64,000 nt of DNA from Nocardioides antri (GTDB lineage Bacteria > Actinomycetota > Actinomycetes > Propionibacteriales > Nocardioidaceae): assembly GCF_008373765.1 (NCBI RefSeq), contig NZ_VUJW01000012.1, positions 36,601-100,600 on the forward strand, read 5' to 3'. The notes beneath the pieces were generated by a model. It searched no databases. It was not told where the DNA came from and saw only the letters and a list, made by a program, of their open reading frames with translations. The stretch's first letter is position 1; every line of letters begins with the position of its first letter. Both the position numbers and the translations under genes were made by a program. Of this stretch, positions 36,854 to 45,715 are shown piece after piece.

Positions 36854-37194
36854 TTCTTGCGGCTCGTCGTCGCCTTCTTGGCGGGCGCGGTCTTCTTCGC
36901 CGCCGCGCGCTTCGCCGGTGCGGCCTTCTTGGGGGGCGCAGCTGCGGTCTTCTTCGCCGGAGCCTTCGTCGCGGCGGATGCCGGGGCGACGCCCTTCTTG
37001 CAGGCGGTGCACCACGCGGCGGGGGTGCGTCCGGCCTCGTGCGCCAGTCGCCGGGTGTTGACCTTGACCTGCGCTCCGTGGTCGTCGCACTGCGCCGCCC
37101 AGCCGTATCCGTCCTTGGCGTTCCTGACCTGGACGATCTTGATGAGCGTGCGGGTTTGGCGGTTCTTGACCTCGTGGATCACGGTGTTCGACAT
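36850..37194 (-). CDS. Phage histone H1-like DNA-binding protein
   Basis: 114 residues from ATG 37194; AAAGGA is 6 bases upstream. The N-terminal 65 residues form a compact domain (IKIVQVRNAKDGYGWAAQCD, WCTACKKG) with possible zinc ligands. The last 50 residues are almost only Lys, Ala, Pro and Arg (APAKKTAAAPPKKAAPAKRA), like chlamydial HC1 or the tail of H1. It probably binds phage or host DNA nonspecifically. Own promoter at 37234-37263. Confidence 0.72.
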   Translation of the reverse strand: MSNTVIHEVKNRQTRTLIKIVQVRNAKDGYGWAAQCDDHGAQVKVNTRRLAHEAGRTPAAWCTACKKGVAPASAATKAPAKKTAAAPPKKAAPAKRAAAKKTAPAKKATTSRKK

Positions 37195-37233
37195 GATGTG
37201 TCCTTTCGTCATTGCCTAGCGCGACACTAGACT

Positions 37234-37263
37234 TTCGTAAGGACCAAAGTACGCAGTTGTCAA
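37234..37263 (-). promoter_or_regulatory. Promoter of the H1-like/zinc gene pair
   Basis: On the minus strand a perfect TTGACA (37263-37258) is followed after 18 bases by TACGAA (37239-37234). It would start transcription about 33 bases before the H1-like ATG. The strong -35 suggests the pair is expressed independently of the late tail operon, perhaps in the lysogen. Confidence 0.6.
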
Positions 37264-37337
37264 TGACATGTACACAGCAAGCGCGCCGATAGTGCGTGAA
37301 CGGACGTACAGGCGGGCGCAGGCTCTAGGCTCTTGCC

Positions 37338-37922
37338 GTGCCGAAGTCACATGGCCGTAAGAAAGTTGTGAAAACCGACGCGCAGATCGACCTGCTGCGT
37401 CCGATTGAGCGCGCCGCAGCAGCCTTTAAGGCTGGCCACCCGGAAAGCAGTAGTTGGATTACGGCAGCACGCGTGACCTTCGACGGGGGAACCCTTCGCG
37501 AAGACTCCATGGACGCTGTGCGACCCGAGCTATCGAAGGAGGACCTGGCGACCCTCTACAGCGTCAACTTCAGCTCCTTCAGATCAGCCGACGAGGGGAT
37601 CGAAATCTGGGCGTGGAACCACGAGACAACCCGCGAGTTCGAGATCAAGGTGAACTCGTTGGAAGAACACTTTATGTGGGGTTGGCTCACCAAGTTGGAG
37701 CGCGAGATTGAGGCAGACATCAAGGAGCAGACGACACCGATCTATCCGCCGCCGCCACCGCCACCGCCGTCCGTTCCCGTCCACGCATCCGCCGACGTTG
37801 CGCCGGCGCCTGCAAGCACCGACCTGCTGCACAAATGGTGGGTGCTCTACATCGTCCTTCCGCTGGTGGTCACTGTGGTGGGGACCGTGATCGCGGCGGT
37901 CATCATCGCAGAGTTCGCCTGA
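37338..37922 (+). CDS. Tail-anchored phage cargo protein of unknown function
   Basis: 194 residues from GTG 37338. It has a charged soluble domain (residues 1-130), a run of eight prolines (PPPPPPPP) with a Pro/Ala linker, and one C-terminal helix (YIVLPLVVTVVGTVIAAVII). The orientation is opposite to the structural genes, as is typical of a moron expressed from the lysogen. It overlaps the convergent 122-residue gene by 76 bases. A superinfection-exclusion or host-modifying role is speculative. Confidence 0.72.
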   Translation: MPKSHGRKKVVKTDAQIDLLRPIERAAAAFKAGHPESSSWITAARVTFDGGTLREDSMDAVRPELSKEDLATLYSVNFSSFRSADEGIEIWAWNHETTREFEIKVNSLEEHFMWGWLTKLEREIEADIKEQTTPIYPPPPPPPPSVPVHASADVAPAPASTDLLHKWWVLYIVLPLVVTVVGTVIAAVIIAEFA

Positions 37923-38215
37923 CGATCCGCTGCCAGAAGGTCATCCAGCGAAGATCTAGGTCCGGCCAGAGCGACCGCCAGCGCCCCGGTCGTGAGGTAG
38001 ACGCGGAGGCCGCGCTCGGTGTCGAGCGCCAGGTTCTCGGCGGTGCCGTACTGGATCGCTGCGATCAGCCCGAGGAACGAGGTGTAGAACAAGCGCCCTG
38101 GCGTGTTCAGGTGATTCCACAGCCGAACCCCCTTCTGCATACCCAGGACGAGCACTACCACGGCGAGCACCACGTTGAGCAGGCGCACGACCTCATGGAG
38201 TTCCAGGCCCATCAT
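37847..38215 (-). CDS. Phage membrane protein, possible holin partner
   Basis: 122 residues with two or three hydrophobic segments (VVRLLNVVLAVVVLVLGM, FYTSFLGLIAAIQYG, LTTGALAVALAG). It follows the 63-residue holin-like gene with a 23-base overlap. It is at the position of lysis genes after the tail, but no endolysin is adjacent. Confidence 0.55.
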   Translation of the reverse strand: MMGLELHEVVRLLNVVLAVVVLVLGMQKGVRLWNHLNTPGRLFYTSFLGLIAAIQYGTAENLALDTERGLRVYLTTGALAVALAGPRSSLDDLLAADRQANSAMMTAAITVPTTVTTSGRTM

Positions 38216-38384
38216 CGGGTGGGTCCGCTCGGTAGCTCGCCGTCAGGACGCCGATGATCGCCATGAACGCCACGTTCAGCTCCGGTGACGGGGCGTAGTC
38301 CTTCTTGAAGATCGGGGCAATGAAGTTCGCCGCCCAGACACAGGTCACGACGACGATGAGAACGCTGCGCAGTCCGTCCGACAC
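38193..38384 (-). CDS. Small two-helix holin-like protein
   Basis: 63 residues. Two membrane segments (LRSVLIVVVTCVWAANFIAPI and LNVAFMAIIGVLTASY) are separated by a short charged loop (KKDYAPSPE), the layout of a class II holin. It sits right behind the tail-tip gene. Assignment rests on size, topology and position. Confidence 0.6.
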   Translation of the reverse strand: MSDGLRSVLIVVVTCVWAANFIAPIFKKDYAPSPELNVAFMAIIGVLTASYRADPPDDGPGTP

Positions 38385-38421
38385 TCATTCACGTCTCACT
38401 CCACGCTCTGCATGGGTTCTC

Positions 38422-40908
38422 CTAGAGAGCCCTGATGATGAAGTTGATGGAGCGCCACGGGTTGAGGATGTCCACCGGCGTGGACGATCCGACAGCCACG
38501 TTGCCCGCGCTGGTAGCGGTACCGCGCGCCACTCGCGTCGCCGTCGAACCGTCAGCGTTGGACGAGTCGAACGGCGGCAGGTTGGCAGCGGTCAGGACCA
38601 CCGAGGCGTTGCCGCCCGACGTGCCCACGGCCTTGGTGCCTGCTCCGATGGGGAAGCGGTCCGTGAAGTTCGGCAGGTAGTAGGTCGTGTCCGAATGGGT
38701 GCCCCAGGTGTCGCCAAGGAGAGCGGCGAGTGCGGGGTAGTCGTTCGAGGAGAAGGTCCCGCCGTTACAGACGAGCCAACCCGCTGGCGCGCTGGACCCG
38801 CCATACATCGTCACTTCGCCAACAGGACGGAGCAGGGCCGCGAAGGTCTGGGAGTCCACCGTCAACGGCGGGGTCACAATGGGCGGAGCCACTGTCCCTT
38901 CCCCGGCAAAGTCGAGAGTCAACGTCCACTTGTCGGGTGTGATCTCGTGCTTGATGCCCGTCACGCGCTCCGCGGCTGCGTAGGCAGCGCGGCTGTTGGT
39001 CACCCCGAGGAGGTCGTAGAGGTCTGTCAGCGACCACCTCTCCATCTCTGCGGTGGTGCGAAGCGGCAGGACCGCGCTGTTGACGCGTCGGCGTGGGGTG
39101 GCATTCGCGGCCAGGATCGCGGCGGCGTAGCCAGGGACAGCCGTGTCGGCGAGGCCGTGAACGGTGGGCTCGGCCAGCCTTTGACCCCACTGGCGCACCG
39201 ATTCAGGAGCCACGTAGGGACCGAAACTCACTTCCTCGGTTTCGCCCGTGGCGGCGTTGATGCGCACGAGTTTTGGCTTGACGGTGTTGATGCACCGTTC
39301 AAGGTCGAAGTCCATGTCGAGGTCGGAGTAGTTGGCATCGGCGAGGAAGTCGACGGGGCCACCCGTCATGGTCACGGTGTCGAAGTAGTGCACCTCCCCG
39401 GCCAAGGCCGAGCCCACGAACAAGATGATCGTGGCGTAGCGCGCGCCCTCTGGGGCTGTGACTGTGAGAGTCCTCTCGGTGTATGTGGTGGTCGAGGAGG
39501 TGAGGGCGCCGATGTCATTGGCCAGGGTCGCGCCGCTGGCGCTGTACCAACGGAGTTGGACACGGGTGTTCCTGGCCGTAGCAGCCGTGCGGGAGTAGGA
39601 GCGGACGGTGTAGGAGGCGCCCGGAACTACCGAAAAGCCCGACGTTCCTGCAGCGGTCGAGGCAGTGACGGAACCGTCAGCGGTAGCGGTGAGACGGAGC
39701 GCACCTGCACCTTGATGGGTGGGAGTCGTAACGCGGGCCAGCGCGGCGTTGGTGGCTGTCCATCCGGATGTGTCGGTGTCGAACGTCCCATTGAAGGTGA
39801 TGGTGTTGATGGGCAAGGCGGAGGCGTCCCATGCCTGGAGGATTCCTCGCCTGTCGAGCCATGCGAAGCCGAGTGCCGAGTCACGGGTGATGGCGATCTG
39901 GTCAAGCGCGGACGCGTTCTCGTTGACCGAGACGATGGGCACGGTTGAGGGGTCCACCACAGCCTTGTTGCCGTTCACGATGAACGGGACGGCGGTGGAG
40001 GCCAGGACCACAGACAACCCGTTGATCGTGGCGACGCCTTTGGGGCGGAGAGCCGCCGCCAGTGTGGCGGTGTCGTCAGTGCCGGTGACGCTGATATCCG
40101 TGCGGCGGTCGTCGGGGAGGTCGGGGTCCTTGAGGTCGTACTTCGTCAGAGGCGCGGAAAGCACGCCAGTGCCGAAGACGTTCCACGCGTAGGTGGATCC
40201 GCCCTTCGCGGTAGGTGCCCACACGGACAGCCGCCACCTCTTGCCCGGTCGGATGAGCGGGTTTACGGACGGGTCGAGGTCGGCGTCACGTAGGTGAACC
40301 GTCAGAGTGCCTGCGTCGAGTTCTCGACGTTCAAGGTTGATCTCGTACGCGGAGCCAAGAACGTTGGTCCACCCCGGCTCGGCGAGCGGACTCGATGCTG
40401 CCACGGCGGCGGCGGATCCCGAATAGAGAACGGCGTTCGTGAACGTCGCGGAGGTTCCGGATGCACCGGTCAGGATCATGCGAAGCCGCAGAGTCGTCGT
40501 ACCTACCGGCAGGGTGTAGGCGGTCGTCGAGTACGTGCCTGCGGCGGTCGTAGCGGTTGTGGCGGTGGAGGTACCGAGCAGAGCGCCCGCAGCGTCGTAG
40601 GCAGCAACGTCGCCGGACACAGCAGCAGTAGCGCCGGTGTTGAGGGTCCAATATGCGACGGCTTGGTTTCCGGAGACGGTCACCTCTGGAACTGCAATCG
40701 CATCAGACGTCACCGTCTGCGCGCCTGCAGCAGACTTAGTGGCTCGAATCCCGTTATTGGCCGAGATTGTCGGTCCGCCAGCGACAGCCGGAACCCATCC
40801 CCACGGACCCGTCACGCCAGCCGGGTTGGGGATGAGGTTGGGGAGGTCCGGCCAGTCGTTCTGGATCTCGAACCGGAGGACACCGTGGGGAGCGAAGCCG
40901 ATGCTCAT
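38422..40908 (-). CDS. Fused tail-tip/receptor-binding protein with collar domain
   Basis: 828 residues. N-terminal beta-rich part with a CBM-like module (residues about 25-180), a distal-tail/hub-like core, then a second CBM4/9-like module (TFDTDTSGWTATNAALARV, about 375-510). Near the C-terminus lies a phage tail-collar domain: GEVTMYGGSSAPAGWLVCNG and YYLPNFTDRFPIGAGTK. One protein thus seems to combine baseplate hub, carbohydrate contacts and receptor binding. Its start overlaps the tape-measure stop. Confidence 0.8.
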   Translation of the reverse strand: MSIGFAPHGVLRFEIQNDWPDLPNLIPNPAGVTGPWGWVPAVAGGPTISANNGIRATKSAAGAQTVTSDAIAVPEVTVSGNQAVAYWTLNTGATAAVSGDVAAYDAAGALLGTSTATTATTAAGTYSTTAYTLPVGTTTLRLRMILTGASGTSATFTNAVLYSGSAAAVAASSPLAEPGWTNVLGSAYEINLERRELDAGTLTVHLRDADLDPSVNPLIRPGKRWRLSVWAPTAKGGSTYAWNVFGTGVLSAPLTKYDLKDPDLPDDRRTDISVTGTDDTATLAAALRPKGVATINGLSVVLASTAVPFIVNGNKAVVDPSTVPIVSVNENASALDQIAITRDSALGFAWLDRRGILQAWDASALPINTITFNGTFDTDTSGWTATNAALARVTTPTHQGAGALRLTATADGSVTASTAAGTSGFSVVPGASYTVRSYSRTAATARNTRVQLRWYSASGATLANDIGALTSSTTTYTERTLTVTAPEGARYATIILFVGSALAGEVHYFDTVTMTGGPVDFLADANYSDLDMDFDLERCINTVKPKLVRINAATGETEEVSFGPYVAPESVRQWGQRLAEPTVHGLADTAVPGYAAAILAANATPRRRVNSAVLPLRTTAEMERWSLTDLYDLLGVTNSRAAYAAAERVTGIKHEITPDKWTLTLDFAGEGTVAPPIVTPPLTVDSQTFAALLRPVGEVTMYGGSSAPAGWLVCNGGTFSSNDYPALAALLGDTWGTHSDTTYYLPNFTDRFPIGAGTKAVGTSGGNASVVLTAANLPPFDSSNADGSTATRVARGTATSAGNVAVGSSTPVDILNPWRSINFIIRAL

Positions 40909-43900
40909 GCGAGCCTCTTCCCGCCAGCGGCGTAGTACGACTGGACAGCGGAGACGACCTCGCGTCCGATCTCGGCCTTGTTGACGGTGGGCGGGACCTG
41001 GAAGATCAACTGCACCGTCTCCGCACGCGCCTTCTTGGTGGCGGTCGCGTTCATCGCGTCACGCGCGGATGCGCGGTCGAGGTTCCGAGACGCAGCGCCC
41101 GCCCACTCGCGACCGAGGCGACGCATCAAGGACGTCAGCTCGTCTTCACGTGCGTTGATCGCGTTAACAGCAGCGCTGCCCTGAGAGCGGCCAAGACCGC
41201 GCAACTCTTCGCGTCGTGCACCCAGGGCGTTGACCGCCGCGTTGCCTTGCACGCGTCCGAGACTGCGGACGCTGTCCGTCGCCGTCTCAGGGATTACGAG
41301 CCTGACTCGCATCTTTCCGGTCAAGTCATCGGAGTTGATCCGGAACAGCGTCCGGCTCATGCGACGCATAAGCGCCTGGAGTTCGTCCTCGCGAGCGACG
41401 ATAGTCCGCGCCGTCGTGTTGCCCTGGATTCGACCGAGGCGACGGAGGTTGTCCTCTATGTTGTTGGGGATTCCCAACCTGACCTTTAGACCTCGGCGGT
41501 TCAGATGGTCTTCGGTGCCCTGGCCAGCGCGTCGTCCGAGGCGACGGAACATTCTCGCCAGGCGCTCCTCCGATTCAAGGATGCCCTCGGCGGTCCGACG
41601 TCCCCGACGCCGGTCGTTGTTGTCGTCGTCGCCACTGCCAGACCCGCGCAGCGCGCGGCGGATCGCGGCGGACAACTGCCGAGCCCGACGTTCTGCCTTC
41701 CTCTTCAGGACCTCCAACTTGCCAAGCAACATGTCGAGAGTCTTTTCCTCGTCCGCGATCTCGTCGCCAAAGAACTCGTCCGCCATGCTCTGGCCGAGCG
41801 ATGCGCCCGCGTTAGTGAGTTGACCCGTGAGGGAGTTGATCTCGTCCAACGCTGCTTGGCTTCCAGTTGCCAACGCTTCCGCAGTAGCGAGGCCAGCGTC
41901 CGGACCGGCAGCGAGCAACTGCTGAAGCGTCGTCTCGTTGAGGCCCCTGGCGGTCAGGTCGCGGATGAGGGCGGCAAAGCGCTGAGCCTTGACCACCTTG
42001 TCTCTGAGTTGGTCAAGGATGTTGGGGAGCGAGGCTGAACCGTCTTCGTTCTGCCCCATCGTGGTGACGTTGCCGGTGTCGATGAACGACTGCTTGATCT
42101 GCTCGGAGTAGGCCTTCGCCTCTTCCTTCAAGCGCTGGAGCCGTTCGCGTGATGCGGAGATCTTTTCCTTCATCCGGTCGATGGCAGCGCCGACGTCGCG
42201 CAAAGCCTTGTACTGGTCCTTGAGGTTCCTCAGGACCCGCTTCTCGCGCTCGCGCTCCTTCGCGTCGTTGGAAAGGTTGATCTTCTTCTGGATGAAGGCT
42301 GTCGCCCGCTCAAGGGCCTGGTTGATTGCGGCGAGGCCAGACGAGACGTTCTTGAAGAAGGAGAGGCCGAAGCCCGCGCTCGCCTTGGCTACTGCGTCGG
42401 CGAACGCGCGACCGTATTGGAAGCCATCCTTTTCGCCCTGCAACCTTGGGGCGCTGTTCTCACGGGGCGGAGTGCCCTCGGTTTCGTAGACAGTGACGCG
42501 GTGGGTCTTGATGTAGACGTGCGACGTGTCGCCGTTGAGTTCGTTCATCAAGCCCTTGACGCCGTTGATGGTGTCCCTCGCACCGGCCCCACCCTGGACC
42601 GCGACGTTGGGCTTGGAGACGTACTTGTTGAGTTTGTCGCCCTCGTCCTTGACCTTCTTGAACTCCTTCACGGACAGGTCGACGCCGAGGGTCTTCAAGA
42701 CCATCGCGATGTCTTCCTTGTCAGTGATGTCGGCCTGCTTCAGGACCTTCTTCAGGTCACCGATGGTGGTCTTCGTGCCGGTCGCCTGCACGAGGGTCGC
42801 GACCTGCTTGGGCGTGAGGTCGTACTGCTTGTTGACCCTGTTCAGTTGGTTGAGCGTGAGCCGTGTCCCTGTCGCTTCAACCACCGTGACCAGTTCGTCG
42901 GGCGTCAACTTGTATTCGTGGCCCAGCCTGCGCACGTCGCGGAAAGAGTTGATGAGACCAGGCGTCTTGACCTTCGTCTCGACCTCATCCGGCAAGAGCC
43001 GGATCCGGTTCGCTAGTTTCTCGGCTTCCTTCGATGTGAGGTTCCATGCCCACTGAGCCTCGTTGAGGTCTCCGCGCCACTTCTTGGCAGCGACCTCGAT
43101 GGCACTGGTCGTGCTGCTGACGTTCTCGCGGATGCCGGTTAGGTCTTCGATGGTGCCGCTCATGTCGACGCCGGGGATGGCGTCTGCGGCCTCGGCGAGG
43201 TTGAGGAAGTGGCCGATGACACCAGAGACAATCTCACCCACAGTGCCGACCACTGGACCGACCACCGCGAGCACGATGTCGGCGAAGTCGAAGAACACAT
43301 TGCCCGCTAGCTTGACTGTGTCCATCAGGTGCTCGAAGGCCTTGCCGACCAAGGTCAGGCCTTCTTCGGCGATCCACTTGAGCGCGGGTCCGAGGACGTC
43401 TGTGGCGTTCTGAGCGAGCGTGTCGAACCAACCGGCCAACTGCTCGATCATCGGGCCGTGCTTCTCCATGACCTTGGCCACGGAGCCCTGCAGGCTTTCC
43501 CATCCTGATTGGATGCCGTCCCAGAGTTGCGAGAGCACTTCGCCGATGCGGCGGGCGTTGTTCCCTACCGTCTCCATGATCGCGCCTAGAGGGCCGCCTC
43601 CTGCGCCTCCAAGACCTTCGCCTCGTAGGACGTTGACGAAGTCGGAGATGGCAGGGATCGCGGTGCCGGAGATCCAGCCGATGGCCTCACTGGCTACGGG
43701 CAGGAAGGCGTTACCGATCTTGACCTTGAGGTTGTCCCACTGCGCGCCCATCACCTGTTGCTTGTGGGCGAGAGTGTCGGCCTCGCGAGCGAACGCCCCG
43801 GTGGAGTCGGCGCTCTGCTTGGTGATGAGGTTGGCGGTGGCTTGCTGCTTGAGCGCGGTCTGCTGCTTGAGGGAGAGGTCGTCGAGCGACTTGCCGTGCT

Positions 43901-44468
43901 TCTTCTGCGCGAGGATGTTGGCCTCGGTGCTGACCGTTGACTGCTTGATGGAGATTCCGTACTTCTCCAGCGGGTCGAACTCGCCCTTGAAGGCAGACCC
44001 CAGCGCCTGCACCGCGTCAGTGGCTGATCCGCCGAAGGTCGCTGACAGGTCCGCAGCGACGCGGATCATGCCCTTGGTCTTGCCCGCCAACTGGTCGGTG
44101 GCGATGCCCTGGTTCTTGAAGAGCGACCCGATCAGGTTGGCGTTGGTCCGGTACTCGTGCGCCGACAGGCCGAACTCCGTAGCAGCGCGGTTGGAGTCCT
44201 TGATGACCTTGTCCGCCCACTTGCCGAACACCGTCTCGGTCGCGCCGACGGATTGCTCCGCGTCCGACGCGGCCTTCACAGCGTCGATGCCGAAGTCGAT
44301 GGCGGCCTTGCCCGCGATGGCGAATCCCGCCGCGAGGGCGAGCGCGCCGCCCTTGGCGATGGACGAGAACTTGCCGCCCATTCGCTGGCCCGAGTCGGCG
44401 ACGGACCCGAACTCGCGCTTGGCCTGAGAAGCGTTGGCTAGGACGGAGATGCGGATTGGACCTGCCAT
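40905..44468 (-). CDS. Tape measure protein
   Basis: 1187 residues, 3.6 kb, the longest gene in the prophage. The N-terminus (residues 1-260) has the phage-tail TMP domain (ANASQAKREFGSVADSGQRM, TETVFGKWADKVIKDSNRAA); hydrophobic stretches and coiled coils follow. Residues about 960-1111 contain internal repeats with the motif LGRxQGxxAxxAxxAREDEL. It sets tail length and is ejected with DNA. It lies just after the frameshifting chaperone gene, the normal place. Confidence 0.95.
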   Translation of the reverse strand: MAGPIRISVLANASQAKREFGSVADSGQRMGGKFSSIAKGGALALAAGFAIAGKAAIDFGIDAVKAASDAEQSVGATETVFGKWADKVIKDSNRAATEFGLSAHEYRTNANLIGSLFKNQGIATDQLAGKTKGMIRVAADLSATFGGSATDAVQALGSAFKGEFDPLEKYGISIKQSTVSTEANILAQKKHGKSLDDLSLKQQTALKQQATANLITKQSADSTGAFAREADTLAHKQQVMGAQWDNLKVKIGNAFLPVASEAIGWISGTAIPAISDFVNVLRGEGLGGAGGGPLGAIMETVGNNARRIGEVLSQLWDGIQSGWESLQGSVAKVMEKHGPMIEQLAGWFDTLAQNATDVLGPALKWIAEEGLTLVGKAFEHLMDTVKLAGNVFFDFADIVLAVVGPVVGTVGEIVSGVIGHFLNLAEAADAIPGVDMSGTIEDLTGIRENVSSTTSAIEVAAKKWRGDLNEAQWAWNLTSKEAEKLANRIRLLPDEVETKVKTPGLINSFRDVRRLGHEYKLTPDELVTVVEATGTRLTLNQLNRVNKQYDLTPKQVATLVQATGTKTTIGDLKKVLKQADITDKEDIAMVLKTLGVDLSVKEFKKVKDEGDKLNKYVSKPNVAVQGGAGARDTINGVKGLMNELNGDTSHVYIKTHRVTVYETEGTPPRENSAPRLQGEKDGFQYGRAFADAVAKASAGFGLSFFKNVSSGLAAINQALERATAFIQKKINLSNDAKEREREKRVLRNLKDQYKALRDVGAAIDRMKEKISASRERLQRLKEEAKAYSEQIKQSFIDTGNVTTMGQNEDGSASLPNILDQLRDKVVKAQRFAALIRDLTARGLNETTLQQLLAAGPDAGLATAEALATGSQAALDEINSLTGQLTNAGASLGQSMADEFFGDEIADEEKTLDMLLGKLEVLKRKAERRARQLSAAIRRALRGSGSGDDDNNDRRRGRRTAEGILESEERLARMFRRLGRRAGQGTEDHLNRRGLKVRLGIPNNIEDNLRRLGRIQGNTTARTIVAREDELQALMRRMSRTLFRINSDDLTGKMRVRLVIPETATDSVRSLGRVQGNAAVNALGARREELRGLGRSQGSAAVNAINAREDELTSLMRRLGREWAGAASRNLDRASARDAMNATATKKARAETVQLIFQVPPTVNKAEIGREVVSAVQSYYAAGGKRLA

Positions 44469-44470
44469 TC

Positions 44471-44892
44471 CTAACTCCTCCTCATCGCCAACTTGATGAA
44501 CGCGTTTCGCTCCGTGATCGTGAGCGAGTAATAGACCTCAGGCGGTTGCCCCGTCAGAAGGCAGAACGCCGCCATTTCCTCCGCGCTTAGGCGGGCTGCG
44601 TGTCGTCTTTTCCCGACTCGGTAACAGGCTCGTCAGGATTCGGCTCTTCCTCGTCATCGAGGAAGCGGTCCTTGCACTCACGCAAGGTCATTTCCATGAC
44701 CTCTTGCTTGGCCTCTAGATCGTTCTTGCCGTCGCGCCGAAGCAAAACGAACACCAGGGCCCGCAGGAACATTGTCTGCGCGTCACCTGCGAGGTCCTGC
44801 CAGTTGTTGCCGAACTGCTTTTCGATGGCGATCTCTTCGAAGCCGGTAAGTGTCTCGATAACCTCATCGACAGGCACTCTGTTTGCACTCAT
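44471..44892 (-). CDS. Tail assembly chaperone, frameshifted (GT) product
   Basis: A -1 slip at the heptamer GGGAAAA (44614-44608) joins the G frame after ...TESGK to RRHAARLSAEEMAAFCLLTG, then QPPEVYYSLTITERNAFIKLAM, ending at TAG 44473-44471, 2 bases before the tape-measure ATG. The T part has the helical, Trp/Tyr-bearing sequence typical of tail chaperone T domains. About 138 residues in all. Programmed frameshifting is inferred from site and frame; efficiency is unknown. Confidence 0.85.
44587..44892 (-). CDS. Tail assembly chaperone, short (G) product
   Basis: 101 residues. An N-terminal domain is followed by an acidic tail (DEEEPNPDEPVTESGKDDTQPA). Start overlaps the upstream gp10-like stop (ATGA). 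It ends in the frameshift region. Position before the tape measure and the overlapping -1 frame define it as the lambda G/GT-type chaperone. Confidence 0.88.
   Translation of the reverse strand: MSANRVPVDEVIETLTGFEEIAIEKQFGNNWQDLAGDAQTMFLRALVFVLLRRDGKNDLEAKQEVMEMTLRECKDRFLDDEEEPNPDEPVTESGKDDTQPA
44608..44614 (-). other. Programmed -1 frameshift site GGGAAAA
   Basis: The minus strand reads tcG GGA AAA gac in the G frame, a canonical X-XXY-YYZ heptamer. The alternative frame stays open for 46 codons up to the tape measure. No downstream pseudoknot was worked out. Confidence 0.87.
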
Positions 44893-45272
44893 TGGAAGTT
44901 CTTCTCTCTAATCTTTCTGTTGATCTCGTCCTCCAGCATTTGGAGTGCCTGAGGTTGGATCTCTTGGTCTGCTGCCTGCATGAACCCAGCGGCGGCGATG
45001 TTGCGAGACGGCCAGCCGTAGTTGATGGGTCCCGCATAGACGACGGACGCGCGTCCGGCTGTGACGACCGCTTTGGACTTGGCGCGGTTGCCGCGAATGG
45101 TGGCGGCGAGTCGCCCTGTCCTCTTGGGTGCGTGACGCGAGGCGCTTTCCGCACCGGCCTGCGCGATGTTGGAGAACGCTTCCTTGAGGTCGTCCACGTC
45201 CAGCCCCATTTGCTGGAGGGCGCGGACCACTTGGGTCAGCCCCTCCACCTTGAAGCCGGTCCGGTTGGCCAT
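44889..45272 (-). CDS. HK97 gp10-like tail-completion protein
   Basis: 127 residues. FKVEGLTQVVRALQQMGLD, the HAPKRTGRLAATIR motif and VVYAGPINYGWPSRNI are signatures of the HK97-gp10 family. It joins head and tail. Its stop overlaps the chaperone start. Confidence 0.85.
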   Translation of the reverse strand: MANRTGFKVEGLTQVVRALQQMGLDVDDLKEAFSNIAQAGAESASRHAPKRTGRLAATIRGNRAKSKAVVTAGRASVVYAGPINYGWPSRNIAAAGFMQAADQEIQPQALQMLEDEINRKIREKNFQ

Positions 45273-45276
45273 CGGG

Positions 45277-45696
45277 TCAGGCCACGACCTTGACGGGCTT
45301 GGCGTCCAAGATCCACGAGCAGTCGAACGTCATACGCGCGGACTCGCTGGAGTTTGCCTCGCCACCAACGAAGTCGCCGTCCGGTTCCGCCACTACCGCG
45401 TTGAACGTGAAGTGCGGCTGGGTGGGCGACGCCGTCGTGTTGCCGTAGGGCTTGAGAACGCAAGCGACGCTCGTTCCCGCAGCTGTGAACACCGTGTTCC
45501 AGAGCGAAGCGCCAACCGGGTCCTGCGCGGCGGTGAACTCCAAGCGGTACTCCCGCGCTCCACCGGCTGCGGCGTTGGTGAACGTCACGAAGTCGGCGTC
45601 CGCTTCACCGGAAGTGATGACTGCCTTCGAGACAGACGCCGTGTAATCAGTGCCGCCGATCGTGATGACCAGCGTCCTTGTTCCGAGTGATGCCAT
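45277..45696 (-). CDS. Major tail tube protein paralogue 2
   Basis: 139 residues, beta-rich. Shares SVSKAVITSGEADADFVTF, AAAGGAREYRLEFTA, AEPDGDFVGGEANSS and SARMTFDCSW with the neighbour at 45716. The pair probably arose by tandem duplication. Location between head-tail joining genes and the chaperone indicates the tail tube. Confidence 0.82.
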   Translation of the reverse strand: MASLGTRTLVITIGGTDYTASVSKAVITSGEADADFVTFTNAAAGGAREYRLEFTAAQDPVGASLWNTVFTAAGTSVACVLKPYGNTTASPTQPHFTFNAVVAEPDGDFVGGEANSSESARMTFDCSWILDAKPVKVVA

Positions 45697-45715
45697 GTGT
45701 ATCTGTTTCCTAGTC

